The notes below the pieces were generated by a model. The model worked only from the letters and a program-made list of their open reading frames with translations. It was not told the DNA's origin and did not search any database. A stretch of 64,000 nt of DNA from Cristatella mucedo. Its lineage: Eukaryota > Bryozoa > Phylactolaemata > Cristatellidae. Shown piece by piece: positions 1 through 13,302 of the stretch. The stretch's first letter is position 1. Each line of letters opens with the position of its first letter. The stretch is taken from assembly GCA_009760855.2 (NCBI GenBank), contig WPIO01000084.1, forward strand, positions 1,622,501 through 1,686,500, written 5' to 3'. Made by a program: the position numbers and the translations under genes.

Positions 1-1291
1 GGCACAATGGCCAATGGCACAAATCCTTTCTTCTATTCTTGTTTTGGATGGGCGAGGTAATTCTTGGAAGGACCTAGCTAAAAGTGCTCACATCTTAAAC
101 GTTAAGGATTTTTGCACTCACTAGATCTAGGTCCAGCAGTCCCTGTGAACGCATGCCTTTAGTTGTCCCTATGTACAAAAGTACTGTATGCATCGCAATC
201 AACATTTCTCCAAAGCCACTAGGAGTGGGTGTTGTTACAACGAAAGTTAAAACGCATGCTAACAATATATGTGCCGCATGATGATACGGATGGAAAGATA
301 TACTTGACACGAAACACTGCAAAGGCATCGGAGCATAAGTAGCTCAATAAGAGCTAAGACAATAAGCAGCAACCAATGTAGCCATAGACAGCTAAATCGG
401 ATTCCATCCACCATTAGACAGAGCTAGTAGCAATAATAATAATAATAATAATAACACATTTCTAAAGCAACCTAAGAAAACCAAATCCCCTCTAGGCACT
501 TTACACATGCTGGTGCAGCCAATGTTACTGCTGTCAAGTTACTATGGTTAAGTGGCAAGATTGTTCGATTTGAAAACTAATTTTGAGACCATTATAAGAT
601 TTTCTTGTAGGTCTAATAAAATCTTCGGTAGACGATGATATTACAACAGTTGCAGTCCAGCCAATACAACTCAGAGAGGGAGGCATTCACACGGGTGCTC
701 CAAAATTGGAAAGTGCAAATGTGGTCGTGGTACCGGCTGAGTAAACTTCTGGATAACAATGAACATTGGAACTGTTCAATGAATTTACCAGTGCGCTTGT
801 CTGACTATGACGGAATTTCTATGCATCCACTCAAGTAAAACATAATATATTCTCAGAACTATGTTTATGGCTCTTTACAAGCAGAAATTTTGATTTTATC
901 ATCGATAAACATAAGAAAACTTTCTGACATTCCAAATGGGGCATCTCAGAGTCGAGAGCTTGCTTTCGAGTGGCAGTAAGTAACTCCGAGGGATCAAACA
1001 GCGTACTGGTAACCAGTACTGCCGGCACATGGGAAAATGTTGCAGGCATCAGCTCTGCTCTCTACCTTCCATAGAAGTCATGATTTTCAAGGCCGTGCCT
1101 GATCTCTCCAGGCTGTAAAGAATCGAAACAACGAGCGTGGTCCCTGCAGCACTTGTCGACTGAGCGCAGAGTACCAAGATCTGAGGTGGTCGAGGCAAGT
1201 ATCCCAGTACCACACCACTTAGTACCTACAAAAGTGCACACGGCAATACCAATCGGCAGTCTGGTATGGGGCCAATCCTGATGTGACTCTA
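1..1291. other. Non-coding stretch without recognised gene
   Basis: Contains an (AAT)n microsatellite at about 429-455. Short ORFs on both strands match no family and have no splice-site support. If the exon at 2,376-2,571 is real, this would be its intron or lie downstream of it. Confidence 0.4.
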
Positions 1292-1436
1292 ATGTAATGT
1301 AATGTATCTCCGTCTGAAACTCCACAAAGTCATAAAGACCATGTGGATGTTATGCAGGAGAGTTGTGTATAGCGCACTCACAGCCTAAGCGGCTTTTGGT
1401 ACGCATTCGGTAGCCAACAGACTTCATCTCACACAA
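1292..1436 (-). mobile_element. LINE family B, 3' end fragment
   Basis: Reverse complement of the 3' ends at 4,990-5,146 and 10,213-10,352. Shared blocks are the tail of TACATTACATTACAT type, the stretch reading GACTTTGTGGAGTTTCAGAC, and AGCCGCTTAGGCTGTGAGTG. Only the 3' terminus is present, as in 5'-truncated LINE insertions. Confidence 0.7.
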
Positions 1437-2375
1437 CAAACGGGCGGCTGTTTATTGGCTGTCTCCGGGTGGCTGCAGACATGAGAGCGGTGCACCAGAT
1501 CCGAGCTGCAATCTGCAGTCATCGAGCCAAAACCAGAGTGGTGCACAATGCATGGACGGGCAAGCATTCCCTGCTCGAGCTGTTAACACGATATCGTAAA
1601 TAATCACACTGCAGACCCCAAGGTCTAACCGATGGGCCGAAACATAAAACAGACAAAGTGAACGTCGGTTGATTCGTCAAACTCATTTACGTAGCAAAAA
1701 AGAGCCTCGACAGCTGTCATCCTACTTGCAGCGGATGATACACGATTGCCTGCAGCATGACTTGAACTCGAGACCCGGGTCCGCTAGGGAACACCTCGTC
1801 CGTGGGCTAAGACCAAGGGGCTACGACAAATGATTCAACAGCCTCATTACTATTGCAGCAGATAAGCCTATGCAGCTTTCACCTGGCTGCAGAGGGCAAT
1901 AAAACGATTCGTAAAAATTGTGCATATCAGGTTAGCACACCCAGTTTGTTTGCCAAGCCAAATTTCCAATGAGCAGCACCATCGGTGTGTATCAGATAAG
2001 CTGGAGTGCAGCAGCAATCGGGACAATGGGAGAAACTAATCGTTCACTACCGATCTGCCGGCATGCAATGTCATGCTCACTCGTTGGTTTCGTGTCCCAG
2101 AAATGGACTCTGCAACAACAGGACAGTACGTCAGGCCCAAAGTGATCGTGAGGCAGCTACTTCCCCTCTTCCTTTCTTCTTTCCTATTGCAGTCTCCCTC
2201 TCTCTGTCGTCCATGCATTCACCTGTGCCACGTCTTCCCTGACATGAAGCACTGTACACTAACTGAGCCAAACGCGACCGGCATGCAAGCAGTTGGTATT
2301 GGTGGCCGCAGGTAAATAAAAATGGCCAAGCAAATGCCACAGGGCAGACAACTCACACCAAGCCGTCAGCCTCAC
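1437..2375. other. Non-coding stretch; possible decayed SINE at 1,715-1,870
   Basis: Around 1,750-1,790 the text reads like a decayed tRNA-like B box on the minus strand (gacttgaactcgagacccgg), followed by a possible SINE body. Nothing else is recognised. Confidence 0.25.
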
Positions 2376-2571
2376 CTGGGTAAGTGCTGTATAAGTGATC
2401 ACCGAGCACCTTTTGGTAGTTGATGCTCACCGGTGGATTCATCCGAGAGTTTCGCAGGCTCGCCTTGAATTCCAGACCCGATACATTTTCGCACTCAGCT
2501 ATCATGCTCCTAAACTGCTGCTCGGTGAGGGTGGATGAAATCATGCTGTCGCGAACTTTGTGAGCTGCCAT
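2376..2571 (-). CDS. Possible first coding exon of an unrecognised gene
   Basis: ATG in good context (GGAAA-ATG-GCA) 4 nt after a ctgtag acceptor, 65 codons plus one base, then a strong donor (CCAG|gtgagg). The peptide MAAHKVRDSMISSTLTEQQF, AECENVSGLEFKASLRNSRM and NYQKVLGDHLYSTYP is not low complexity, has no repeat character and uses codons evenly, unlike the surrounding ORFs. I do not recognise the family. I could not find a following exon in 1-2,375, so the rest would lie off the left edge. It could still be a chance ORF. Confidence 0.4.
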
Positions 2572-3875
<1,304 letters not shown>

Positions 3876-4239
3876 GATTTGACACGGCTACAAGGAAAAA
3901 GAGGATTGCCTTGTACACTGAGGGTTGAATTTGCGACTTCTGACAGCTGGGACTAAAACGAATGCAAATTATCAATTCGTCAGATCTCTGACTTTGTTTA
4001 ACTGAGGTGAGACATGCAGCTGTTCAATGTAGAACGGAAGAAGTGCATACAGTTCTCGGCCATGCCTCTGTTCTGGACTTGCAGCTGAGCTGCTTTAGGG
4101 GATAAAGTGGCTGAAAGCCTGGGATTGGCTAGACAAGGCAAGCTAGCTTTTACTCACACAAACAGTGACTAGTTTCAAGACTATTTTTCCAAGTGCATCA
4201 CAATAACACGTGAAGAGCTACACGACTGGAGAGAGCTGA

Positions 4240-4500
4240 GGTACACGTCATTTCACAATGGGTCGCTTGACAAAAGCTCTTTCAGACTTTGTGCACATAG
4301 TAACTGAAGGCACGGTCTCCAAGCGATTAAAGAGGTTTTTGGAGGCACATCTAACCATTTGACCCAGAACAGCTGGTGCTACAATGGGAAGCCGGCGCAC
4401 CCAAGAGAATGAGTGGCAGAACTTTGGAGTCGATGCTCTGCTTGATTGGAAGCCAGTGCAGATCAGTAAGTGGTGGTGTAATAGAGCAGTTGTGATTATT
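4240..4500 (-). mobile_element. LINE family A fragment
   Basis: Contains the reverse complement of the family A RT C-terminal region (AAGGCACGGTCTCCAAGCGA; CTTGATTGGAAGCCAGTGCA), compared with 15,890-16,100. Strongly decayed. It abuts an oppositely oriented family B fragment, and a 181-codon ORF running through both is a chance fusion. Confidence 0.6.
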
Positions 4501-4679
4501 CCTAATATTCAAAAGAAGAGCGTGCAGCGAAAGAATAGACCACTCGGTTCACTATGTCAAAGCCTGGTTACCGGACCAGCCTGCTCCACATTGAGCTGGC
4601 TCTTTTTTCCACTGGTTGACGGAGGATTTATCAGCACTCGACCATTCAAAAGCGTGAACAATAGAGAAGGGGCACAGAG

Positions 4680-5146
4680 TGGGGTGAAGGTTACATGGCA
4701 TGAGTCTCCTCCATACCTAGCCGATCTGCTGCACCAGTTTCAGCCTCCTCGAGCCCTCGGGTCCTGTATGGACAACAAACTAGCTGTTCAATTCCTCCGC
4801 TTAAAGACCGTTGGCGACAGAAGCTTTAGCTCTGTAGGTCATAGACTGTGGAACCGCTTCCACAATTCTTACTCAACGACAACTACTCTACTGCTGCCAA
4901 CTATGGCTCATCCTTTTCAGCGGTCCTGAGCTGCTACTGTCATGCTACTCACTACCTCAACTGTCCTACTGACTCTGCTATGCTTCTCACTTTCTCTTTG
5001 CTGCGTGAGATGAAGTCTGTTGGCCACCGAATGCGTACTGAAAGCCGCTTAGGCTGTGAGTGTGCTATACAAAACTCTCCTTCGTAAGAATCACATAGTC
5101 TTTATGGCTTTGTGGAGTTACAGACAGAAATACATTACATTACACG
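4680..5146 (+). mobile_element. LINE family B, reverse-transcriptase C-terminal end and 3' tail
   Basis: Reads PPYLADLLHQFQPPRALGS, then LKTVGDRSFSSVGHRLWNRF, the usual C-terminal motif of APE-type (CR1/jockey-like) LINE ORF2, followed by a 3' tail of TACATTACATTACA. It is 5' truncated and contains stops. The same arrangement occurs at 57,180-57,660. Confidence 0.75.
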
Positions 5147-5646
5147 AGAAGGCGCTTAACCAACTTAAACTTACACCCGTTAAGACTCCACGCTAGCACC
5201 AACGTATGCCACAGGTTTTCAGATCCTATGCAGTTAAGAGCACGGCTCAGTCGATTACCCGACTTTTTATTTTCTTTTTCTTTTTTTGGGGCTCCGTTAC
5301 ACAAGAACAGGCACGGTCAACCAGAACAGGACCTAAAAAATGGGATCCGGACCGGAAGGCTTCAGAAGGGGGGAAGTAGAGCGACTGCTAACGCACGAAC
5401 AGGCTGCTGCAGCGCTGGATCGTGGACCTTGGACCGTCAGATGTGACCTTCGATGAGTGCAATGGACCGATGCTGCCAGCTTCTAACTCTGCTAGCAGCC
5501 CCAGCAGCTCCCAATAGCCAACAAAGTCGGTCCAACTTAAACGAGTCCATGACAAATATGAATGCCGGGCAAACGTTACACTATCGCTGCATCGATCGGA
5601 AGCCTCGGTTCAGCCTATTAACATGCGGTGTTTGTTTGCTCATATA

Positions 5647-5828
5647 CAGTCGACTCCGCTTATAAGAATAAGCTCGGGCCGGCAAATGGCCATTCTTATA
5701 GGCGGAATATTCCCATATCCAGTATGCAAAGTGAGACTATAGCTAGAGTAAATCTGGGACTGGCAACTGCTATTCTTACAAGCTGAGTATTCCTATAGCC
5801 GATATTCTTAAATACGAGGAGTCGACTG
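5647..5828. mobile_element. Pogo/Tc1-mariner-like MITE with TIRs and TA duplication
   Basis: A 182-bp element bounded by CAGTCGACTCCGCTTATAAG and its imperfect reverse complement ending GGAGTCGACTG, flanked on both sides by TA (5,645-5,646 and 5,829-5,830). It has no coding capacity. TA target duplication and CAGT termini are typical of pogo/Tigger-type non-autonomous elements. Confidence 0.8.
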
Positions 5829-7394
5829 TAGAACTCAGCAATGGTCCAGCAGACGACCACAAACTGAAGCCAAGCGGTCTTAAGCACTGCCGACGACCAT
5901 AATTTCAGCTTGGCAGTAGAAGCTGGCTTACATCGAAGACAAGCCGAAATTGCCTCCTCCTCCTCCTCCTCGACTAGGCTGCACGAGTGAGTCGTGACGG
6001 CGCAGACCACTGGCAGCTCGGCTGCACTTCAGCGGCCAGCCAGCAGCCTGGCCGGGCTCCAGCACCGATTGGGTGGCCGCTGTGAGTCCGCAGTACACAG
6101 ACTGCAAACCATTGGGCTATTTGCATCGATTGCGAATGCACACTTATCTATGCTTCTATCCGTACCTCGACAAAGCGGCAAAGACGTCTCATGTGGCTTC
6201 AGCGCCCTCCAAAGCTTGAGCAGCGCTGGCTGCTAAAACATCGGAGGGCGCCAGCTGAACCGGCAGGATTATGGCGGATAATCATTATTCGCGATTATTC
6301 GACTATACGATAATTAATGACCGAGGCCATATAAAAGGCCGGCGCACTGAGATAGGCAGGCAGCTGGCATTCTAGACTAGGCATTGGCACCGAAGCTTAT
6401 TTAAGCTCTAGGCTACAGCGCCGTTTATGTACGTCATGGCCACTGTTGAACGCCTGTAACCGTCTGCTGCTCTTCTGCAGCCTAATAGACTTGTCTACAT
6501 TATGGATACGGACTAGCTATGCCTAAGGTAAGAGTGCTCTTCGTCGCTGCCTCGTTCCTGCTACTGTCGGCACACCTGTGTGCTGTGCATTGGTACAGCA
6601 ACTAGAAGTAGCTAGCCTCACCACAAGGCTCAGGCGTCACCCAGAATTTGTCGTCGGCGGCTGAGATTAGCACTGTTACGAGTGCAGCGCTTTCGGCCAA
6701 GTTCTGACCGGATGTGGAAGCAGTAAACCATGTTCGTAGCACTGCGCAGTGCTACAACAGCCAGCCACATCGTGCATCACGCTGAGCAAGGGGAAGAGGG
6801 AGAGATGCAGACTGAATTCACAGGACAGATGAGGTCAGTACTTACTAGTCAGTATGAGGAGACGGTGTGCAATTGAATGGCGGCTAAATCGGCCGTCAAA
6901 ATTACCAGTGGGAAAGAACTTGCACAGTTTTCGACAGCAGTGCACAAGCACCAGGTGAAAAACGGTTAAACAAATAAGGGTAACTCTAACGCCCCACTCA
7001 ATGGCCAGTGATGCACCTGATGCAGCCATGCATTAGCAGCCGGCAGAGGCGGAGCCTAGATTTTCTAGGCGCTAGGGGGTGCTGGACTCGTGATTTTGAA
7101 GACACAAGATTTTCACATAGGAGGTAAGACCCGCAAGTAATGAAACGAATCGCACGACTACAACGTTTATTTGATACCCGCTCGACGGTTGCTCGGCGAG
7201 TAGAAGTGGGACATCATAATTTCGTCGATGGTGACGGTCAGGGCGTGGTATATGGGGCGGCCCAGGTCACTGGGCCCACCCTGGGGGGGGGGATGGAAAT
7301 TGCCCCATGGCCCTACCACTTTAAGTGCAGTTGCCGGCTTGCCCCGAACACGGCGGACAGTCCGGTTATGCTTGACTTCAATGTACCGGCAGAA
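5829..7394. other. Non-coding stretch, function unknown
   Basis: Contains a TATAAAA box-like string at 6,330-6,336 and AT-rich palindromic sequence just upstream, but no supported gene. At 7,230-7,310 there is a C/G-rich segment with a G9 run. The end of this region leads into a tRNA-like SINE head. Confidence 0.35.
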
Positions 7395-7470
7395 CCCTAC
7401 TACCAGCAGGATTCGAACCTGCGACCTTAACAACAGTCCAGACTCTACGACACTAGCCATACAAGAAAAT
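7395..7470 (-). mobile_element. tRNA-like SINE head
   Basis: On the minus strand the order is A-box-like TGGCTAGTGTCG and B box GGTTCGAATCC with a good T-arm (GCAGG-TTCGAAT-CCTGC). The anticodon and acceptor stems do not close into a functional tRNA, so a SINE or tRNA pseudogene is more likely. Confidence 0.4.
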
Positions 7471-10212
7471 GGCGCCCGTGACCGGAGGATGAGACCGGCA
7501 AGGCGTGGGGTACGAATACAAACACTCGCACTAGCACAGTGCAAGACCGGTGCTGATATCCGAGCAGCCCTGCGCTGCTGTCGTACCTGCTAGCATAGAT
7601 TTGGCAGTGGATGAGCTGTAGCGTGGAAGCATTGACGACCGTTTCGAAATAGACGACGCTGACTCCGTGATAGTATGCTGTGCTTTCGAGAAATGTCCCT
7701 CTCCGCCTGGCGCTACTGCCACCGTTGTAGTAGGCCCGGGTTTCCATTAAAGCTTGCATAAGCAAGACGACGACCGCAAGCCACAGTTGCAGCATCTCTC
7801 CACTGTACTGCTGCTGCCTCGTCCAAACTCACGACCCGGTGAGCAAGGTCACGCCGTCGTTGCGCAAGGCAGACAGCCGTCACCACTCACGACGGTCCCG
7901 TGCAGGACTGGCGGCGCCCTCAGAGCCCCAAATGCTACAGACCACCAGTCGAGGTCCAGGGTTGCCAGCTGCAGACTCACAGCTGATGGGCACCGTTCAA
8001 GAGACTGGTGGCAGAGGTTCTGGGCTAGCAGACAATTGCAGCTGTACGAACACAACTAAAACGTGTCAACGGTAAATTCTGTGCACGATTATGCATTGTG
8101 ACATTGGACCCAGAAAACCGGCTACACAATGACACACAGCAGGCACCAGGAGCGATTTGAGCTACTAGTTGCCACGGCCATTAACCATTGACTAGCGGTG
8201 TGCGTGCGCACACCAACGCGTGCGCGCACACCAACGCGTGCGTGCACACATACATGTGCACACACACACACATATACACCAAGCACGAACGCACCCTCTC
8301 CCGGGGGCTGCATGCACAGAGTACCAAGTAGCACACACATGAGCAAATACATACTGCACGCACGTACACTGGCAGATAGTGCTCTGAGAACCAGGGCAGA
8401 GCTACCACTGCTGGGACGGGTAACACAATGGCTGGCATGGCTAAATGCAAGTAGGCATGGCTACCAGCAAGTGGGAGAGGTGGCAGTGGGAAAAGCGGCA
8501 GGCCAAGTGGTGGCGACAGGATATGCATTTGCCTACTCTCACAGCTAGAGAAGGAACTGAAAGAGCTACATGGACACAAGCAGTAATGTGCAAAAGTACA
8601 AGGCAGCACCAGAAAAAAGATCACAAACTATGAGTTCACACAGCTGGCACAAGATGGATAAAAAGAGCTATGGTGACCTAAGCAAATTCGTGGACCGGCA
8701 GTTGCAAGCATAGCTAGATAAGGACAGGTTCCAAGCACTACGTGGCGTGTGACCTCATACTGCAGGCAGGTGGACAATATCAGCCCTTAGGGCTTGCATG
8801 CCTAGTCTATCTATCAAAGGTGGCTGTCTGCTCCACCACAAATTGCGGTTTTGGTGCTCCGGTGCTTGACTCTGAACGCTGCAAGCTGCAGCCACACCAA
8901 TCGTAGCAGGTGAGAGTAGGCTCGCCTCGTTCGACACTACCACTCGCTTAAAGCTGAGCTACCCACGCATACAGCCATTCAACTACAGCACAAGCGCCCG
9001 AGCCTTCTGAGAACTGCTTTTGCAATCGCCCATATTCCGCTCAGCTACGCAGCTGCCCAGCATCTTCTTAGGATGGTAATTAAGCTATTTCCTTCAGGCG
9101 GCAAGACTCGATCCCAAGATTCCTGTGCACCGTTGACGGTGGACCGTGGTAGCTCACACGCCCCAGCGCTGCTCGATCGAGTACCATTAGGGCCTACTTC
9201 GGTTCCAGCTCTACCCTTTACGTGTGAGGGCTGCTTGAATCTTCCTTCTAGCTCGTTCGTGGTCAGTGCCCAACCCTTTCGGAGCTGGCAGGGACCTTTC
9301 GGTCAGGGGCAGGCAGCAAACGATCGGATAAGTTCCCACAACGAAGGGGGAACTGTGCTATGAGACCGAGAGGCGCTAGTGGAGCTGCTTCATCCGAGTC
9401 CATACGGCGCTGCCTCGAGCTCTTCTTGCGACAACGCCGCTAGCAAGTCAACCGCGCCGCCAAATTCGGCACGAGTGCGGGCAAGTCCGTCCGTCCGCCG
9501 CCACGAAGCGCGTCGTGTCTTCGCCTGCTGGCCTACGCGCGCAGCAGCCTGACGGCTTGAGCAGCGGCTGCCTAACGGCCAGCGGCTGCTCGCAACGCAG
9601 AGCTCTGCAACGGCAACGTTAATCGGTAATCCCACGCCCTGGCGTGATATAAACGGCGGCTGCCGAGGGCTGCTCGTGCGCGCAGGCAGCGACTGACGTG
9701 CGCGACTTTGGCTGGTCCCCCACTGCTGCGATCAGAGGCCACTACAGAGGCTACCTGGAAGGTCCTCGAAGGGTCGCGCTGCGAATAGCAGCACACGTCG
9801 GCATGAGGGGAATAACATACGGCGACGTTCCTGAGGGGTGAATCGCCGAGCCAGCTGAGCAGCCCAGCCCTGAGCGGCTGCTAACATTATTCCCAGAGCT
9901 TTCATACGATTCATAACCCACCGGAACGCAGGCGACGCCGTCGATCAGTCACGCCTACAGCTTAGCAGCGCCGACTTATGCCTGGGGCTGGGCTGGGCTG
10001 GGCTCGCCCAGCGGAGCCAGAGAGCGGAACTAGCAGCCGCGGCATGAGAGCACCGCACTTTCAGCCGTGATATTTGGATACCACGTTTTGGTATATATAT
10101 ATTAAAATAAGAAATTTTTCACGAATTATTTTTTTCTTGAAGTGCTAAGAATCTATGGCAGCTTCGTTTCTCAGCGCCGGCCGAGAAGCCTGCAACACAG
10201 CAAGCTCGCAAG
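7471..10212. other. Non-coding, partly GC-rich stretch
   Basis: No recognised protein. Holds an imperfect CA/CG tract at 8,195-8,277 and a (GGGCT)n run near 9,980-10,003. ORFs on both strands lack family similarity and splice-site logic. Confidence 0.4.
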
Positions 10213-10352
10213 TGCCCCCCTCTAAGTCTGTTGGCTACCGAATGCGTACCGAAAGCCGCTTAGGCTGTGAGTGCGCTATACAAAACTCTCCTGCGTAACA
10301 CCCTCATGGTCTTTATGACTTTGTCGAGTTACAGACGGTGATACATACATAC
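10213..10352 (+). mobile_element. LINE family B, 3' end fragment
   Basis: Same 3' terminus as 4,990-5,146: CGAATGCGTACCGAAAGCCG, AGTGCGCTATACAAAACTCT, then a tail of ATACATACATACAT. 5' truncated. Confidence 0.75.
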
Positions 10353-10484
10353 ATAACGGCCCCAGTCTACCCGTGTCCCAGCGTCACCTCGCCGACCGCT
10401 CCCGCTGCAGCCGAACACCGGCCGACGAGCACCCGTCAGCGCCACTGGCCGATGGGCCCTCACGAGCCAGCTGCACTCGACCGA

Positions 10485-10518
10485 CCGCTTCCGTAGGGCC
10501 TCGGCTCTACGGAAGCGG
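10485..10518. repeat. Perfect 12-bp stem-loop
   Basis: CCGCTTCCGTAG at 10,485-10,496 and its exact complement CTACGGAAGCGG at 10,507-10,518 around a 10-nt spacer, in GC-rich non-coding DNA. Role unknown. Confidence 0.6.
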
Positions 10519-11151
10519 CCCCCTGGACGACCGCTGGAGACCCGCGACCGGTTGCCGTCCGTTCATGGCGGCACCCGGCGCACGGGCGAGCCCGGCAGGC
10601 GGCCTCTTCCATGCTGGTGAACCACTTCGCTTGCGCGAGAGCGTCGTTCTCTGTAACAGCCGTGCAAACCGTACTAGCGTTGGAGCAAGGTGTATCAAGC
10701 AGGACCAGGGTAGCTAGCTAGGACCTCTCTCAATCCAATCCAAGTTTTTTAATATCGGTCAAGCCATGGCCGATTTGACGGACTTTTAAAAAACCTGCAC
10801 TAAAAGAAGCACTAAAAGCCTGCATTATGGCTGCAATAAGCTTGTGCGCCATTGAAGACCAGAGAGTGGATGGTATAGGGTCTTCGGAAGCCGAGCTCTG
10901 TTTACCACACTACTTCGCAGACAGAAACGTCAGCACGTTTCTTAAAGACAGTCACAGGTTGCGACTCAAATATTGTTGTAATCGACGTGCCTAAATGGAG
11001 GCACGAATATACGGAATTTTTTCCATTAAGAATGCTGGAAACTTATCGGCAGAACAGCTATCTATATCCAGGGATTGAGGCTTTCCGAGTTGGCAAGCAA
11101 AACATTTATGATCACAAACATTTGTTTATTGCAATACGTAAATTGTTGTAA

Positions 11152-11186
11152 ATATATATATATATGTGTGTGTGTGTGTGCGTGTG

Positions 11187-11269
<83 letters not shown>
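11152..11269. repeat. (TA)n-(TG)n microsatellite
   Basis: Short TA run followed by about 100 bp of TG repeats with occasional CG interruptions, directly 5' of a LINE 3' fragment. Confidence 0.97.
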
Positions 11270-11299
11270 TTATTGTCATATATACATATACGTATTTTG

Positions 11300-11704
11300 T
11301 ACTTCACATATAACCTTAAATCCTTTGGAGACCGTGCATTTAGTTCGTATGCTCCCAAAGCCTGGAACTCCCTCCCGACCTGCGTCAGAACATCCCCTGA
11401 CCTGACCACATTTAAAAAGAACTTAAAAACACACCTATTTAGGACAGCATTTAGTGGGTCCCTGTGATTCGTCCTTCATGTGCTTATGCGTGCTGACAGT
11501 GCATGCTGCCACTAACCACACTTGCATGCTGACCCTGTGCATGTCACCCCTAACCATATTATTCATTTTGTTTGTTTTTCAAGGATGATTTTACTTACCA
11601 TTCAATCGCATTTCCCTTTGCAGCAAATGTAAAGCGCCTAGAAAGAGATTGAGTTCTCTGAGGGCGCTTTATCAAGTGCATTATTATTATTATTGTTATT
11701 ATTA
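11300..11704 (+). mobile_element. LINE family A, RT C-terminal end and 3' UTR
   Basis: Encodes LKSFGDRAFSSYAPKAWNSL and KKNLKTHLFRTAFSGSL-stop, then a 3' UTR ending AAGTGCATTATTATTATTAT. Near-identical in reverse orientation to 15,536-15,925. The (ATT)n tail is the replicative 3' end of this family. Confidence 0.9.
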
Positions 11705-12992
11705 TATGCTACGGCGCTGGAGCCCATGTCATTAAATACATTCGTCTAGACTTTGGTTGAGGCGAGCGCCATAACCACTGGGCCAAACTAACCACGTTAA
11801 TATGCCTCAATTATAAAATATATAAAGTGCCTATAAAAAGATTAAATTCTCTGTGAGAGCGCTATATAAATGTCACTGTTGTTATTATTATTACACACGG
11901 AGGAAGTTATGAAAAAAATTGCGGTATACTAACTGCATTAAAAAATGCAACACTCGTCGCGTCTTTTTAGTAAAAGCCCTGTAGACTGACTAATGTTAGA
12001 ACGCTAATGCAACGTTTCCGACATATTGTTAAAGCTGAAAACCGACAGCCGCATACCGGCTGGATTTTAAAGATACGCACCCTCCCAGCTGGTTAATGAG
12101 GGACAAGGTTTCTATTGGTCCAGTTTATCGGGAACGTTAGATAGCCACCAAAAAAAATTGAGCACTGGAGGAGGTACAGCCAATCACTCTTGTACGACCG
12201 GTTACAGCTGGAGAAGTGCGACGGCAGGCCCCAGCGACCGTCGCAGGCACGTCGTTACAAACGCGGCGTGCAGCTTAACTGTCCGGACGGTAATACAACG
12301 CAAACGCAGAGCCCGTAACGGTGCTTGTCTCAGCCGACGCTCGATTGATACTCGTTGACACCTGAACCTTGTATCGCGGCTAGCAACTTGCAGGTGTAGG
12401 CCGATGCACTCAGGCGTGCCGACAGTAGCCGAGCACAGCAGTAACAAAGAGCGCCTTACCTTAACGTAACGAATTCATATCTGTAGCTTAACGAAGTGCA
12501 ATTGACAGCAATGTTATATGCGTTTAACTACGGCCATGACATGCACTAACTGCCCGAGTTCTAGAGCTCAAATGCGCTCTCAAGTGCCAACTCCAACTCC
12601 GGAAACGCAACTGACTGACTATCGCACGGCACGGGCTTTATGCGCCATTAGCCATAGATTATCATATAATTGGTTACTAGCCGCTGTAATTCCGGAACCG
12701 AGAATAATGAATATAAATCACAATCTGGCTCGTTTAGTACGCAGCCGTCTCGCTGTCGCCCTCGCCGAGATACGCTGTGTACTGGGTCCATGGCAGTTTC
12801 CCGTCAAGCCCCGGCCCTCTCCGGTTCGAGAGTTACCGAAATTCACTCTGAATTAGGCTAACATCGACCAGACATGAGCATTGCCGCGCTCAAAATGTTC
12901 ACTGATATTTCATGGTCGAATTTATATGTTCACCAAATCTCGCGGTTCGGTCGGCGACACCGCCCTGCGCAGTCGGTGGAACAGGGTTAGAC
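11705..12992. other. Non-coding stretch with a further LINE tail at about 11,815-11,895
   Basis: The tail copy reads AAGTGCCTATAAAAAGATTA to TTGTTATTATTATT. The remainder has no recognised gene; it ends at the left terminal inverted repeat of the hAT element. Confidence 0.45.
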
Positions 12993-13302
12993 CAGGGGTC
13001 GGTAACCTTTTGAGATGGAAGAGCCAAAAATTACAATTTTACAAAATTTCTCAGTTTTTAAAGAGCCACTAACATTTTTATTTCAATATTATGGTATTTG
13101 ATTAGGATTAGGTATATAAATCGGATTTGTGATTTAAAATAAATAGCTTTACATATGAAATAATATTTATTCATATAAAAACATAAAAATTGTTCGCACA
13201 AAACATATTAAAGTATTTTATCTCGCTCTGCTAGAATAATGAAATTAGTAATCAAATAATATAACTATAATTATTGAATAATAGATATTTACAATAGTTA
13301 CA

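Noticed and set aside
4384-4929. A 181-codon plus-strand ORF as a host gene.
   Set aside because: It is a chance fusion through an antisense family A fragment and a sense family B LINE fragment.
6330-6336. TATAAAA as a promoter.
   Set aside because: No supported ORF or exon follows within several kilobases; a single TATA string in AT-rich DNA is expected by chance.
7395-7470. Functional tRNA gene on the minus strand.
   Set aside because: The T arm is good, but the acceptor and anticodon stems do not pair properly; SINE head or pseudogene is more likely.
10373-10717. GC-rich 114-codon ORF as a protein gene.
   Set aside because: Composition explains the open frame; a shadow ORF exists on the other strand and the peptide has no recognisable motif.
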